From positions 53,597,511 to 53,661,510 of the forward strand of contig CM035235.1 in NCBI GenBank assembly GCA_020226215.1: a stretch of 64,000 nt of DNA. Direction: 5' to 3'. Made by a program: the position numbers and the translations under genes. The notes beneath the pieces are model-generated. The model did not search any database. It was not told the DNA's origin and worked only from the letters and a program-made list of their open reading frames with translations. The first letter of the stretch is position 1, and every line of letters starts with the position of its first letter. Below are positions 50,985 to 63,640 of the stretch, in pieces. This DNA is from Sindora glabra (lineage: Eukaryota; Streptophyta; Magnoliopsida; Fabales; Fabaceae).

Positions 50985-51470
50985 CGTGTTTGGTTTCGAT
51001 TTTTAAAAATAATTTTTAATTTTTTAAAAATAAAACAATAAAAAATCCTATTTGAAAACTTGTTTTTGAATATTTTAATTTTAAAAATAATATTTTAAAA
51101 TATTTTTAAAAAAAATAAAAATAAGAATATATAGATGTATTTGAATATATTTTTATTTTTATATTTTTAAAAATTATTCTCAAAAAAAAGTTTATTGTTA
51201 AGAATTATTTTTAAATCAAAAGAAAACTAAAATTGAAGGATGGTTAATATTGTAAATAAGAAAATATTTTATTTAATTATAAAATTCTCATCCAAAATAG
51301 GAAAATAAATTCAGAAAATAAGTTAAAAAAGTAATTAAAAATTATTTTTATTTTTTTGTTTTTAAGTTACATATTTAGTGAACAATTTCTAAAAATAAAT
51401 TTCAAAAACGTGTTGCTAAATAGATTTTTTTTAAAAAATAAATATATATTTTTAAAAATAAAAAAAGCAA
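50985..51470. mobile_element. Degenerate MITE of the GTGTTTGG...TTTTTAAAA family
   Basis: It begins GCCGTGTTTGGTTTCGATTT and ends near AAAAAAAGCAAACCC. The interior order GGTTAATATTGTAAATAAGA, ATATTTTATTTAATTATAAA, AAGTTACATATTTAG matches 34,557-34,880 closely. Confidence 0.5.
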
Positions 51471-52136
51471 ACCCTATATTAGATGTTTTTCAAATTTTAT
51501 TCTTGTTTTTGTGCCCATTTTGTAAATTAATTAACAATGATACCCCATTTTTTCACGATCACCTTCTCTCCCAATTCCCCCCCCCCCAGCCCAAAAATAT
51601 TTTTCTTCTTTCATCTCTCTTTTCCTATCATCAACAGTAGCAACTTTGTCTTTGCTCTAGCTCTTGTTGGAAGTTATTAAAACCCGTCATCTTTTCGTTA
51701 TATTGCTGCCTCACCAGTTGCTTGTTTGCCTTGGGCTTGCGTGCAATGGAGAGGGACAATAAAAATATTTTGGGGATCAACCTAAATTTCTTAATATGCA
51801 AATTTGAAGGAACGATAAAACTATTTGGATCTACAGCCATTCAGATCTGTAGATAAAGAGGGACGACAACACCATTTGAATCTGCAAAGTCTTTATGTTG
51901 TCTTTCACTATGATTTCAAAGCTAACATTTTGGGTATTTATCCAAATTTCAGAAATTGATCCCTAGATTGAATCTAAGTCACTCACAATGAGAAACCCAA
52001 AAAGAAAAGTTACAAGTAATGAATAGTAAAATTTTTACAAAACAGAAATGAAAACAAATCGTTAAACAATTTTTTTTAATTCCTTTATTTTTAATAACTG
52101 TTTTCATAGTAGTTTTAAAATATTATTTTGCAACAC
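51471..52136. other. Spacer between MITEs
   Basis: No gene seen. It has a C11 tract at 51,577-51,587 and somewhat higher GC at 51,540-52,010. A 69-codon minus-strand frame at 51,631-51,840 shows no known family. Confidence 0.4.
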
Positions 52137-52139
52137 AAT

Positions 52140-52713
52140 GGTTCTATTTCATGCAACTAGCTAATAAGTTAACTGATAATTGATAAGTTAATTAAAATAT
52201 TTTATAAAATTAGCAATTGAACTAACTGAAATTATAAAATAACATATTAATCAAAATATATATAATTTAAATAATTTATATTTATTTAAAAATTAAATTA
52301 TATTAATATAATTAAAAAATTTAAAATAAAAGTATAATTTTTAAATTTAATTAATTATATTTTATAAACTTATATATTTACTTACTTATATAATTTTTAT
52401 TTTATTATTTATTATAAAATTATAATTACTTAAAATATAATTAAATATATTTTTTAAAAATTACTTAAATTTATATTATAAAAGATATAGATTGTAAATT
52501 AATAAAAAGAATAAGGATAGATTTAGAAAGAATTTAAAAAAATAATAGCTTATAAGTTATAAATTACTCTAAATAACTTATTAAATCAGAACTTATAAAC
52601 TACCTACAGTAGTTTATAAGTTAGTACGAGAACCACCTTTAGAGGTTAGCTTATAACTTATTGACCAGATCAATAAATTATAAATTAACTTATTTGTTGC
52701 GTGAAATAGAGCC
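52140..52713 (+). mobile_element. MITE, copy 2 of a pair
   Basis: The left end GGTTCTATTTCATGCAAC and the inverted right end GGCTCTATTTCACGCAAC match at 16 of 18 positions, bordered by AAT on both sides (52137-52139, 52714-52716). The interior aligns along its whole length with 50,193-50,816 in the same orientation, including long AT-rich blocks, so both derive from one family. Confidence 0.78.
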
Positions 52714-53100
52714 AATAAAACAAAAATAGAAACAAACAAACAATTAATTTCTTATATTTTTAAGCAAAGGCTTAATATAATTTGCTAAACAATAAGAAAT
52801 GGTGAAAATTAATTTACCAAATTTTATGTTTTAAATTTCTTAATTTACCCTTTTTTTCATGAAAAATTTTAATGATCTCTTCATATTTAATCTACCCTTT
52901 TGTAGTATTTCACTAAAAACATTTTACTTAGTCATTTAATATGGCTACACTTCCTGTTTTTCTCATAAAATGGTCATACATGTTAAATGATCATTTTTGT
53001 TAGTTAAATTGATTATCACATTGCCTTCTTTTCTTACTAAAGTGGTTATACATTTTATATGATTATTGTAGAGACAAAACAGTGATGAGTTACGTAACAT

Positions 53101-56100
53101 TTTTTTTTGCTACAAAATTTTTATTTTATTTATAAAAGACTAGTATATCAAGCAAAAAAGACTTAAAATCCCACAAGATTAAGGGTTCCATAGTTAGGGG
53201 GAAATGTGACAAATGTCATATGCCACATCTAAACGATTATGCAACATATATAGTAACTTTATGGGCAATAAAATTACATTCTTGAGGACACTATAAAATT
53301 TCTAAATTGTCATAAATTAAGAATAAATTTCTATCCATTTCAAAATTTGGTAAAACTTTCCGGGGACAATCTATAATACCTAGTAGGGCTTCCAAGGTTG
53401 TTTTGCTATCACTTTCCACCTAAATGTGTTTCTTAAAGAAATTATTAGCCAAAGGTTAGCTCTATGAATTGCCATTATTTCAATAGCCAAAGCTAAAAAA
53501 ACATTCTTGGTTATTGTACTATAAGCTGATAACCCCTATTTCATTGTAACTAGCTAACACGATTATGGATGCAAAACCTTTTGTCTATGAGGCATTCATA
53601 TTTAATTTGACAAACTTACCCAATGGGTCTTTCCATATAAAGCCTACTTTTTACAATTAGGTCAATGGATGCCTAAAACGTTACCTAAGGGCATCTCACC
53701 TGCTATATTCATCATTCTTCTTTCCTCTACAACTTCACTCTTGATTTTAACAAACAATACTCTAGCATCAATTAGTTTTCCATTATGCACCAATTTATTA
53801 CGAACATCTTAAATTTTGTGTGAGGATAAATCACAAAGATAAGCAGTGGAGATCTAAGCTCGCAATTGAGGTTAGTGCCTTGATGTGGAGTCTCATAAAG
53901 TAACATATCTATATGATCAATAATGATAAATGACTTAAGTTTTTCAATTTAGATGTTCTACATTTAGAACCATATGAACCTCATTAAAGGGTAAACTTCT
54001 AGTAATAAAGTTTAGTTTCAAGCATGGTGAAGCATATTAGATTGAGTACATTAATTATTCTTGGTAACATTCCAATTTGACAAAGTGTTAAAAGTAAACC
54101 ACTAATAAGGCTCTAGAAAGCCATCTTTTATCATTATTATAAAGGTTGCTCTAAAGGTAATACCACATTTTGTTTTTGTTTTATGGAATGAGATTATCTA
54201 TTATTATGTGGTAGGATAACTTTGTAGTGAATTCTCTATTTGTGTTTAAGCCTTATACTAATTGGTCATTACTATTTCAACATGTTTGTAATCCTAAATT
54301 TTTAATAATATCATCAATACAAAATAATTCCTAAATTGAATCACAATTCCAACCTTCTTGATTCTTCAACATTCAGTTTAATACTTTTTTCATAATTTAT
54401 AATTACTCTAGGTTTTGATTTAAGCATGAAACCATCATATTCTAAGACCTATAGGTTCATTATTGTGTAAACTTAAGTCTTTTTCCTGATTAGAAAGCAA
54501 CAACCGTTTTGAATTATTTTCTTTCCCTTATAGATCCATTGCCAAGCCCATGAATAGCTGATATTAGGTTGCTTTAATAAGTTACCTATTTTAGTATACT
54601 TTATGCAAAAATATTAAACCTCGTGTTTATTGTATTCTATTGCCAACTTTCATAATAGCTTTTGTCAATAAAGCCTTATTTAAATTGCGAAACTTTTGAT
54701 GCCCAAACCTCATCTATTCTTTAACACATACAAATCACTCCAAGATTTAGGATAGAAGTAGTTTCATTTTTCATTGCCCATGACCTACTAGGATCTATGA
54801 TAAATAGATTTTAACTTCTTAAATACTTAAGTAGGTATTTTCAATGACAACATAGAGAAATTTGGTAGTTGGTATAGGATAGATTGTATTATTTTCATTC
54901 TCAATTTGAAGTTCCATACTATTTTAACAATCTCACTTATGCTTTTTTAATAAGGTAGTGAAAGTTTTGTGTATTTGGATTTAAATAAATGCATAGGAAT
55001 TCCTAGGTACCTAGCATCTTGTTATAGTCATTGCATTCTTATAAATTGTAGGAGAGTCTGTCTTGCTTCAAGTTATACCATTCTATAAAAGAACATTCCT
55101 AATTAGAATATGTTGACTTTTTGGCCCACCATGATTCATAGGTTTCCAAAATGGTCCATAAGTTTGTTGCCTTAATTATATTAACCTTAGTAAAAATTAT
55201 TAAGTTATCATTAGACATCAAATGGGTTATGGTAAAGCCTTTATGAGATATCTTGAAACCATAATTTTTTTTCTTAACTTTAACTTGGAAAATTAATCTA
55301 AATAGTACCTTAGATAGCAGGATAAATAAAAACAGGGATAAAGGATCACCTTGCTGCAAACCCTAAATGGATGAAAGCACTATGTAGGTTTTCCATTTAA
55401 TAGAGTTTAGAAAGTAACTATGGAAATACACTGTTAGACCCATCAACAAGACTTGAGGTCAAAACCAAATAATTTTAGGATCTTGAGGATAAAGCCTTAC
55501 TCCGCATGATCATATATATTTTATATATCCACCTTAATTCCCATCCATCGACTTTGATCTTATACTCTAACCTTCTTTCTTAGAATGGTTATGGATCATA
55601 TCTTAAGCTAACTGCATTTTTTTAGCAATCTAGTGACTTGTACAAACACAGATTGCATTAGTGATATTAATTTATCCTGTAATATCTTCATTTGTTTGCT
55701 ATGATTTTAGAAATCATCTTATACACTAAGTTATATAGACTAATAGGTTGAAAATCATTAACTAATGTGCCCTTCTTTTCTTTGATATTAAGGCTAATGA
55801 GAGTTTTGTTTAGCTCTTGAAGAAGTTATCTTGTTTCAAAGAACTATTATATTGTTTGTGTTACTTACTCCCCTACCATGTCCCAACATTGTTTGTAGAA
55901 AAGTGCCATCATTCTATCAAAGCATAAGGCTTTCAAATTTAATATTTCTTTCAATACCTTATTGATATTTTCTCAAGGTTGTAGTTCATATATAAGCTTG
56001 TTTTCCTCCTCTAAAATAACTAATTAAATAAGGCTTTATAAATTTTGAAGGAAGTAAAGGTTGGTACTTCAAAAAAGATTTGAGTAACCTTGTACAAAGT

Positions 56101-56150
56101 ATCAAATGATGAGATGTTTCTCATTATTCATTAGCCTAACTTCCATCTAG
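53101..56150 (-). mobile_element. LINE (L1-type) fossil: reverse transcriptase and RNase H
   Basis: Minus-strand reading, with many stops and frameshifts, shows the expected order. Near 55,870-55,930 is an RT start block (LKA...DRMMALFYKQCWDMVGE). At 55,099-55,359 is the RT core (QQGDPLSLFLFILLSKVL, ISHKGFTITHLM, YESWWAKKSTYSN), where the usual YADD/FADD box reads SNDN. At 53,380-53,600 is an RNase H block (AIHRA, VESDSKTTLEA) and then ECNFIAHK. A run of nine T on the plus strand at 53,101 fits the poly(A) 3' end. The endonuclease half seems absent, so it is 5'-truncated and inactive. Confidence 0.85.
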
Positions 56151-57654
56151 GAGATAAGTTGAAATAGGCTCATATAATCATTTTTTTAATTAAATAATGA
56201 GCCAATGAGTTTAATTAAATAAAATTAAAGTTATGAAAAGTTAAAGAGCTCAAACTATTAGCTTTTTAATAGACATATACATTGTGTGCATGTATATATA
56301 TATTTAAATAATAATAATAATAATAATTGTATATTATTTACCATCACAAAGTTTAGAAATAGATAAATGGTTATGGTCCTCACTTTGGATGTACGGTTTC
56401 CATTTTCTTATATCTCATCATTAGAAAATAAAAAGAATACCTTCTATAAAATTCATATGTATCAATTTGAAAGATTAAGAACTACTAGAACCACAATCAC
56501 ATAAGGTTCTTATAGATTCAAATACACTTCCACATCTAGTATATTCTTCTTCATAATTAAACATGAAGGATCTAAATTTTATTTTAATATTGGATTTTAT
56601 TTTTATCATAATTAAAGTTTTGCCAACATAAATATCTAAAAACTAAATGAATTGAGATGGGCTCAATCAATCAAGACTTTGACAAAGTAAAATAGTTATT
56701 TAATCAAAAGAAACAAAAAGCCATTAGATGATATTTCATAGGAACTTAAATAATACAACAAAATAAATTCTATCTACAAAAAAAATGTATAGAAATTTTA
56801 CATAATGATCAATTATATTGTCATATCTCATTGAAATTATTAACATAAGAAAATAATTAAATATTTGTCTAAAGCAAAAAAAGTCAAATAAATAAATATA
56901 AATATAATTTTTTTAATATTTAGATGAGGTGGAAAGAAAATTGTTTAAAAAAAACTGAGGAATCATAAAAAAACTTTTCTCATCAATTGGTTGTAAAAGA
57001 AGAGTAGGAAATTTTGTAATATTGAATTTGCCTTTTTGTAAAGCCTATTAACAACTTTGTTAGAAGTAGGATCACATTTTAACAAGTTTGATAGAGGGTA
57101 ATTTGGTTAATTTCAAAAATTGAGTGGATCAGACCTCACCTTTTTTTATATTTTATTTTTTATTATTTATTATATTTTTTATATTTTTATATTTATTAAT
57201 TTTATTATTTATTTTTAATTTTTTTATATTTAATTATTTTGGGTAATGTTTAGTTTTTTTAACAATTGAACTATGTTATATAGTGAATTATGATATAAAA
57301 ATAGTTAATGAATTACTTTTTTTAACGCAAATACTATATAAATTATTAAGTATAAAGTTTAAAAAATAAGCTCATAGATTAGTCTGGACTTACTTGGACC
57401 TAATCCATTTAATCTGCAAACTTAAATTCGTTTAAGCTTATTCTTAAACAAATATTAATTTTTTTTAGTTCCATCCATGCAAAGCTTACTGGACCATAAG
57501 CCCATAAAGCACTCATAAATTTTTGTAGCTTACAACAATAACATTTTGTGATTTGACATATTATGTTTTTTTCTTTTTTTACCTTTCAATCAAATTAAAT
57601 AAAATTTAATATTTTTATCATCTTTTTTCTATTTATTTTCTATATATTCAAATA
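56151..57654. other. AT-rich spacer with microsatellite and low complexity
   Basis: No gene seen. An (AAT)n run lies at 56,306-56,327 and a T/A low-complexity tract at about 57,138-57,235. Confidence 0.6.
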
Positions 57655-58530
57655 ATAAGGTCTTATTTGATATATTGTATAGTATAGTATAAAAATTATT
57701 AAATTATATAGTATAATATTATATAAGATAAGGTAGTATACTATATGACATTTGGTCTATTATTGTATATGATAAAAATTTGTATAAAACTATTCTATCT
57801 TTTACTTGCTGTCATTTTTATGCAATGAATATATATACTTAAAAAATAATTAATTTAATTAAAATATCTTTACATATAAAAATTCCTTAAAATTATCTCA
57901 AATGAATCTGATATACATAAGTAGATCAAAAAATCCTTCAGCAAAAATATCTTTTTAAAAAAGTAATAATATATATAACTTAAGGCTTACATCATAGTTA
58001 TAAAATAATATAAAATGCTTTCCCAACACATATGTGTTTGTACACATTAGTATATCTGTGAAAATGTAAACATAACAAATTAATTAAAAAATTATAATAA
58101 ATTAATTTAAAAATATAAAAATTTAATAAAGACCTTATATAAAATATCAAACACATTAAAAAAATAGCACACACTATCCAAATATATCATAAACATAGTA
58201 TAATATTATTAAATAAAAATTAAATCAAATGTAGATATACAATAATTTTTAAATTTAATTTTATAAAAATAGTGTAAGAGAGATGTAGAGGAGAAAGATT
58301 TAAAATGAATTTTTTTAATTTCAAGAATTTAAGATTTATCTTATAATTATTCTACTACCCTTATCCCTTCCATAAAGAGTGTATTGCCTTATATGAAACT
58401 TAATGTATAAGAATAAATTTTTCAGATAAATTATATAATTCAATTAAAATCTTCAAACATTGTATAAATTATAATTATATAATTTATTATATACTATCAG
58501 TTCTTATACAATGTCCCAAAAGAAACTTAA
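57655..58530. mobile_element. Possible terminal-inverted-repeat element
   Basis: The left end reads TCTTATTTGATATATTGTATAG and the right end, inverted, TTCTTTTGGGACATTGTATAAG; these share TTGTATA and T-rich ends only partly. A second inner inverted pair around GATATATT/GATATATTTGGATAGTG is also present. The interior is AT-rich and non-coding. Tentative. Confidence 0.35.
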
Positions 58531-58927
58531 GTGAAAAGAGTTTTTTATATATTTTTTATTTATTTTTATGTATTTTATATCCGTATTTTTTCCACCAAGT
58601 TCAAACAAAGGATTAAGAATAAAACTAGAAGTATCCAATTTCATTTTTCTTTTCCTGATTCTGATGCTGAATGATTAGCGTGAATATCTTAAAATTGCTG
58701 ACATTTAATTCTGCTCTTTCATATGATTATAATTTGTTGTGGGATACATGCAAACTTTCATCTCTTATAGAAATAAAACAAAAGGAAATTGGATAGAAAG
58801 AAATAAGAAAATTAAAAAAATAGAGAAGAAAATGATTTCTTTTCAAAAGAAAAGAAACATATGTTGATAAGTTCAAATAATAATAACACTCTCTATTTAA
58901 CCATCAAAATAGATAAAAATTAATAAT

Positions 58928-61261
58928 GCCAGACTACAATGCCCTATTACTGTTCTACCACTGTTTTAAGGGCAACTCACCTTAGTTATTTTGGCCAGTG
59001 AAATATTGACAACTGTGTAATGAAAGGAAATGGACGTTAGTCTTTTCACTTATAGCCAGTTTTGCTACAAAACCCTCACTAAATATAATTTTGACTTGTT
59101 TCCCATATCCTTGCAAAATACAATGATGTCCCTTTTTTTTATTTTTTTAACCTTGTTAACAGCTGTTGCGATGATGGACAATTTAATATTGGTTTAATGA
59201 TTTCGAAATTCAAAATTACCATAAACTTTTAGTAAATAAAATCATTATTTTATTCTTATAAAATAATTTTTATTTCATTTCATGTCAGGATAAAATAATT
59301 ATAGGCATTAATATCATTATAAAAAAATCATTATCTCATATCGTTATGAATATTAATCTCTATCCTATCTCATTTTACATTTCATTACAGTTAATAATTA
59401 ATTATTATAATAAATATCAACTTTTATGTATCTAACAATTTCTTTGCACAATTTAATATTACTTGTATACTACTTAAAAATATATTATTATCACTTATTT
59501 AAATAGCTCTGATGCTTTGTTAAAAAATTAATTTTATATTTTTTCCTTTAATTATTTTCACTTTACTTCCAAATAATTCATTTATATGTATGCGTTGATA
59601 CTAAAGGGCACAGGACTCTACTTCGGAAACCATCCTAAGGCAAGAAAATTTTCTAAAGGCATGGACCACCAAAGGGCATTCAAGCCTTCCATTTATATAA
59701 TTTTGCAAATTTATATATATAATTTCATTTCCATATAAACAATATAACAAAGGCACAAAATTGTATGGACAGAATAATTCAAAAACTATTAATGATTATT
59801 TTTATAATTTAGAGATTATTTTATTATCATCTTACTATTTCATAGGTGAAATTATTAGTTGTTAATTTTATCATAAAATATTAGCAATAGTTATTATAAT
59901 TTTATTAAAAAGTAAATTAAAATATTTATTTTGTATTTGGAATAAAGAATAAATAATGAATAATTGATTTTCATATTCAAAACAATAATAAATAACCTAT
60001 GAACATTATGTACATTTTATTCCAACTAATTTATGTGTTACAAATTATATAAATAAATTTCTATAATTTTTTAATATTTTATATTTACTTTACAAAAGAT
60101 TAAAATATCTTAAATTGAAATTATAAAAAATATTATAATTTTTAATATGTATCAAAATAAATTTTAGTTAGTTACAATTGGCACTACTTAAAATTACTAC
60201 CTCTACAATATAAAAATTAAAAATAAGTATATAATTAGGTAGTTTAATTAAATTAAATATTTAATTTATTTAAAATATTTTTATAATAAAAATAAAATAT
60301 ATCATATTATATGTATATTTTTAGTGAAATTAGAATTTAATTTATAAATAATAGATATGGAGACGAAAAAGAAAAGAAAAAATCAGCAATAAAACAAATT
60401 AAAAAAAAGGAATAGATAAAAAATATGCAATAAAATAAATGAAAAAAATGTGATAGTTATAAAGTAATGTAATATCAAAAAGAACAAAAAATGAAAAATT
60501 GTGCAAAACTTTGAAAGTAATAAAAATATATATTTACATAAATAAAAAATCGGGTAAGAGGTTTAGGCAAAAAATTAGAGGCTTGGAAAGTTGTCATGTG
60601 ACCGGAGAAGGAGAAATAAATTCTTATTTTATATATTGATAGTGATTGTTGGAGTATAATTAATTTAGTATCCTAAAAATAAAAATATAACCATAAGAAA
60701 TATAAAATAATTTAAGTTGTATTTAATAATTTTAATAATAAATCAATTGATTATATTAAAAATCCATAAAGTAATTTTAGGTAATTTATTTTTCATTAGA
60801 ATAAAATGATAACTATTAAATATTGACATTAATTTTTATCTTATTTGGTAACAAAGTAATTTAATTTATACGAAAAATTTTGTATTTTATGAGATTTAGG
60901 TTATGTGTGGTTTATAAAAGTTGTTTTGAAAATAATTTTACTTAATTTTTTATTTTTTTATTTTTTATTTTTCACTCACTTTTATTTATATTAGTTAGAT
61001 TACAAATATTAGGAATAAATTATTATGCAAATTAAATCAAGATTTAGAAATCAAATGTTAGGCGCTTGTACAATAATCCTTTTTCTTGATGTGAAAGTAG
61101 GAGACACAACAAAAGATTTCTAGATCCTACAGTTCCAAGTCTTTATATCCCACCATTCACTTATATTTTGCTTTCCATCTCATTAAATTTGACGAATAAC
61201 ATACACCCAACATAGTAGGATGAGTTACCCTTAAAACAGTGATAAAACATTGTAGTCTGGC
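58928..61261. mobile_element. 2.3-kb element with ~45-55-bp terminal inverted repeats
   Basis: GCCAGACTACAATG ... CACTGTTTTAAGGGCAACTC at 58928-58982 is mirrored by an inverted copy at about 61,217-61,261 that shares GCCAGACTACAATG and CACTGTTTTAAGGG, with an 11-bp gap difference between the arms. The arms are far richer in GC than the AT-rich interior, which has no open frame. Target duplications were not obvious. It is best read as a non-autonomous DNA transposon (Mutator-like size), or as an inverted duplication. Confidence 0.65.
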
Positions 61262-61794
61262 CTTAATTTATAATGCATTTTGATTACAAAAATGTGAATA
61301 TTATTGTTAGAGTGAATTGTTTTTTGAAACATACTTAATAAAATTTTACTAATTTTTATTCAAGTTTAATATGATAATCATAAGATTAAGTTGTAATTTT
61401 TGTACTAAGTTTTATAAATATTCACAAAAAATTATAAATGTATATAAATGTTTGTGTAATAAATATACAAAGTTGTAAATCTATCACTTAAAGTTACATA
61501 AAAAATATTCTCCAAAAGTTATCTTATTTCTATATAAAAGTTATAACTCTTTCAATAAAATATTAATTTTTTCACAAAACTTATAAAAATACACATCAAT
61601 GCGAATTTTCTTTGTATGTCTTTAAGCATAACCCTTTTTAATTTATTATTGAATTTAATAAATTAAGTTGGATAAAAATAATGAAATAACTAATACTTAT
61701 TATTAAGAATTAAGAATAAGTAGGAAAAAGATAATAAGTAAAATCTATTAAATTAACATTATAAGTCCACTAAAATTAATGCTATTAAAAGAGT

Positions 61795-61975
61795 AAATAT
61801 AATATTTAATATCTCATTTATGAAAATAATAACTATTATATTCTTTAAATTTTATAACAAGTATTATTAATCTATTATTTTTACTTTTGTTAAAAAAAAG
61901 AGATTAATAGCCTTAATTACAAAATTTAAAGAATATAATAATTAACAATAAAAATAAAAAACTAAATAAAGTGTT
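61795..61975. mobile_element. Compact foldback MITE, copy 3
   Basis: It carries the arm sequence of the family at 36,233 and 38,493 (CTCATTTATGAAAATAATAACTATTATATTCTTTAAATTTTATAAC in pieces) followed almost at once by its inverse (TACAAAATTTAAAGAATATAATAATTA). The middle of the longer copies is missing, so it is a near-pure palindrome. Confidence 0.6.
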
Positions 61976-62039
61976 TTTTATTAAAATGATTAAAGTTAAT
62001 AACTAAGGAGTGATATTAAAAATGAGATTTCACTATTAC

Positions 62040-62915
62040 TTCTAGCAAGTTATAGATCTAAGGGATTGAAAATCTAATAGTCTAAAATAACAAATGCAAA
62101 AAAATAAAAGTGAGCAAGTTTGGATAGCCTATTTCACAACTCGCTAGGCTATGATCAACATCAAATTCGTTACTAATTTTCACAAGATTAACCTGAATCC
62201 TACGAATGGGTACCATTGCATAAGAGTGAGGAAATACTTATTTTATAAACATATCAAAAGTATTTACAAAACATAATTTATATTAAAGTTTAATGTATTT
62301 ATATAAAAGGCCCATAAGTAGCTAATCACATTATTTGCAATTATGGCTATTTTGTCAAATGAGTTGCAAAGGATTTACTTTTGCTAGGCTAGTGGAGGGA
62401 GAAGAGCTCTTATAAGGAAATCTAGAAAGAAAAAATAATTAAAAATTAAGTTAAAGGCTCAGTAAATAAATAAACAATTTATTTACTAAGTAGACAATCA
62501 TACAATCCATAAGTATGTAATTCCATGTCTCAAATTCATATTACCATCATAATATTGCATAATATAACACAAGGACATATTTAATTATCATATAGTAAGC
62601 AAATAAAAGTAATAAAATCACCTTATGTCTCTTGAATCATCCTTATACCTATCCTAAATGCTATCTTTGTCCATTTGGGGTCTTTTTTATACTTATTACA
62701 AACTGGTATTTGGATTCTAGTGTAATATTATATCTCAAATATAAAATTCACTCTTTCACAATTTCCATTTACAACTTAATTCAAGTACAAATATACTCCT
62801 CTATGTGTATCATCATCATACTTATAAATCATATCATTTATAAGTAAGTTATAACACTAAAATTATTATATAAGCTTACCTTGCTTTTTTACATCACAAG
62901 AAGTAAATAGACAAG
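62040..62915 (-). other. Possible decayed retroelement, minus orientation
   Basis: No gene. On the minus strand there is a TTTACTGAGCCTTTAACTT stretch near 62,455-62,475 and a C/T-rich, higher-GC stretch at 62,380-62,420. The style resembles 33,765-33,905 and may be LTR-retroelement remains. Not established. Confidence 0.25.
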
Positions 62916-63640
62916 TAACACAGGACAATACTTGAGTATTTACTCAAGTATGTAGTTCCAGAATTAATTTTTTATTGTTATACTTAAGTATAGGCAACTT
63001 AAGACTTATTAGGAATCTCATACTTAAGTATAAGCAACTTGAGACTAACTTTGAATGCTATACTCAAGTGTGTACTTGCTTCAATCATCTTAGGAGTAGC
63101 TTTAGATATTATATCTTATGAAGAACTTAAAAATAATGAATTTATTATTTATGGAACTTATTTCATATGAAAGTAGACTTGATGGGTTTTTTATCGACTA
63201 GTCTTTTGCACAAAATGATTAAGTTTTGAAAGAGTTATAGCTTTTAAAAATAAAATCCAAAAATCTAAATTTTCATAATCTTGAATCACTAACCTTTGTT
63301 CATTATTTTAGTGTTAAAATATACAAAAAATATTAATTTGAAACTAGTTTTATTTAAAAATAGACTCAATTATCTTTCTAAGAATTGGTAGTTTCCTAAA
63401 AGTAGGTTAAATACGAATGAGATATGATCTTATAAAGTTGATGTAACAATGTTATTTAACATAGTCTAGTATAGGTGTCCAAAGAGTAATTTTTAGGTCC
63501 ATACTCAAGTATATGCTTGCTTATGGCTATTTAGAGAGCTTCGTATTGTAATACTCAAGTATATACTTAAGTATAAGCATTTAGAGAGCAATTTTTAGGG
63601 CTATACTTCTTATATACTTAAGTATAATACCAAATTTCAC
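62916..63640. repeat. Cluster of short palindromes (TACTTAAGTA type)
   Basis: At least seven copies of TACTTAAGTA or TACTCAAGTA words occur: near 62,932-62,952, 62,981, 63,030, 63,061, 63,503, 63,560-63,580 and 63,616. Several sit in a longer repeated context (ATACTTAAGTATAGGCAACTTAAGAC and ATACTTAAGTATAAGCAACTTGAGAC in part; TTAGAGAGC(A/T)T). The spacing is irregular, so this is not a clean satellite. Confidence 0.75.

Noticed and set aside
62632..62847. 71-codon plus-strand open frame
   Set aside because: Low-complexity hydrophobic translation in AT-rich DNA; no supporting signal.
62916..63640. CRISPR-like array
   Set aside because: The repeats are short palindromes with irregular spacing in a plant chromosome; there is no constant repeat-spacer unit and no cas genes.
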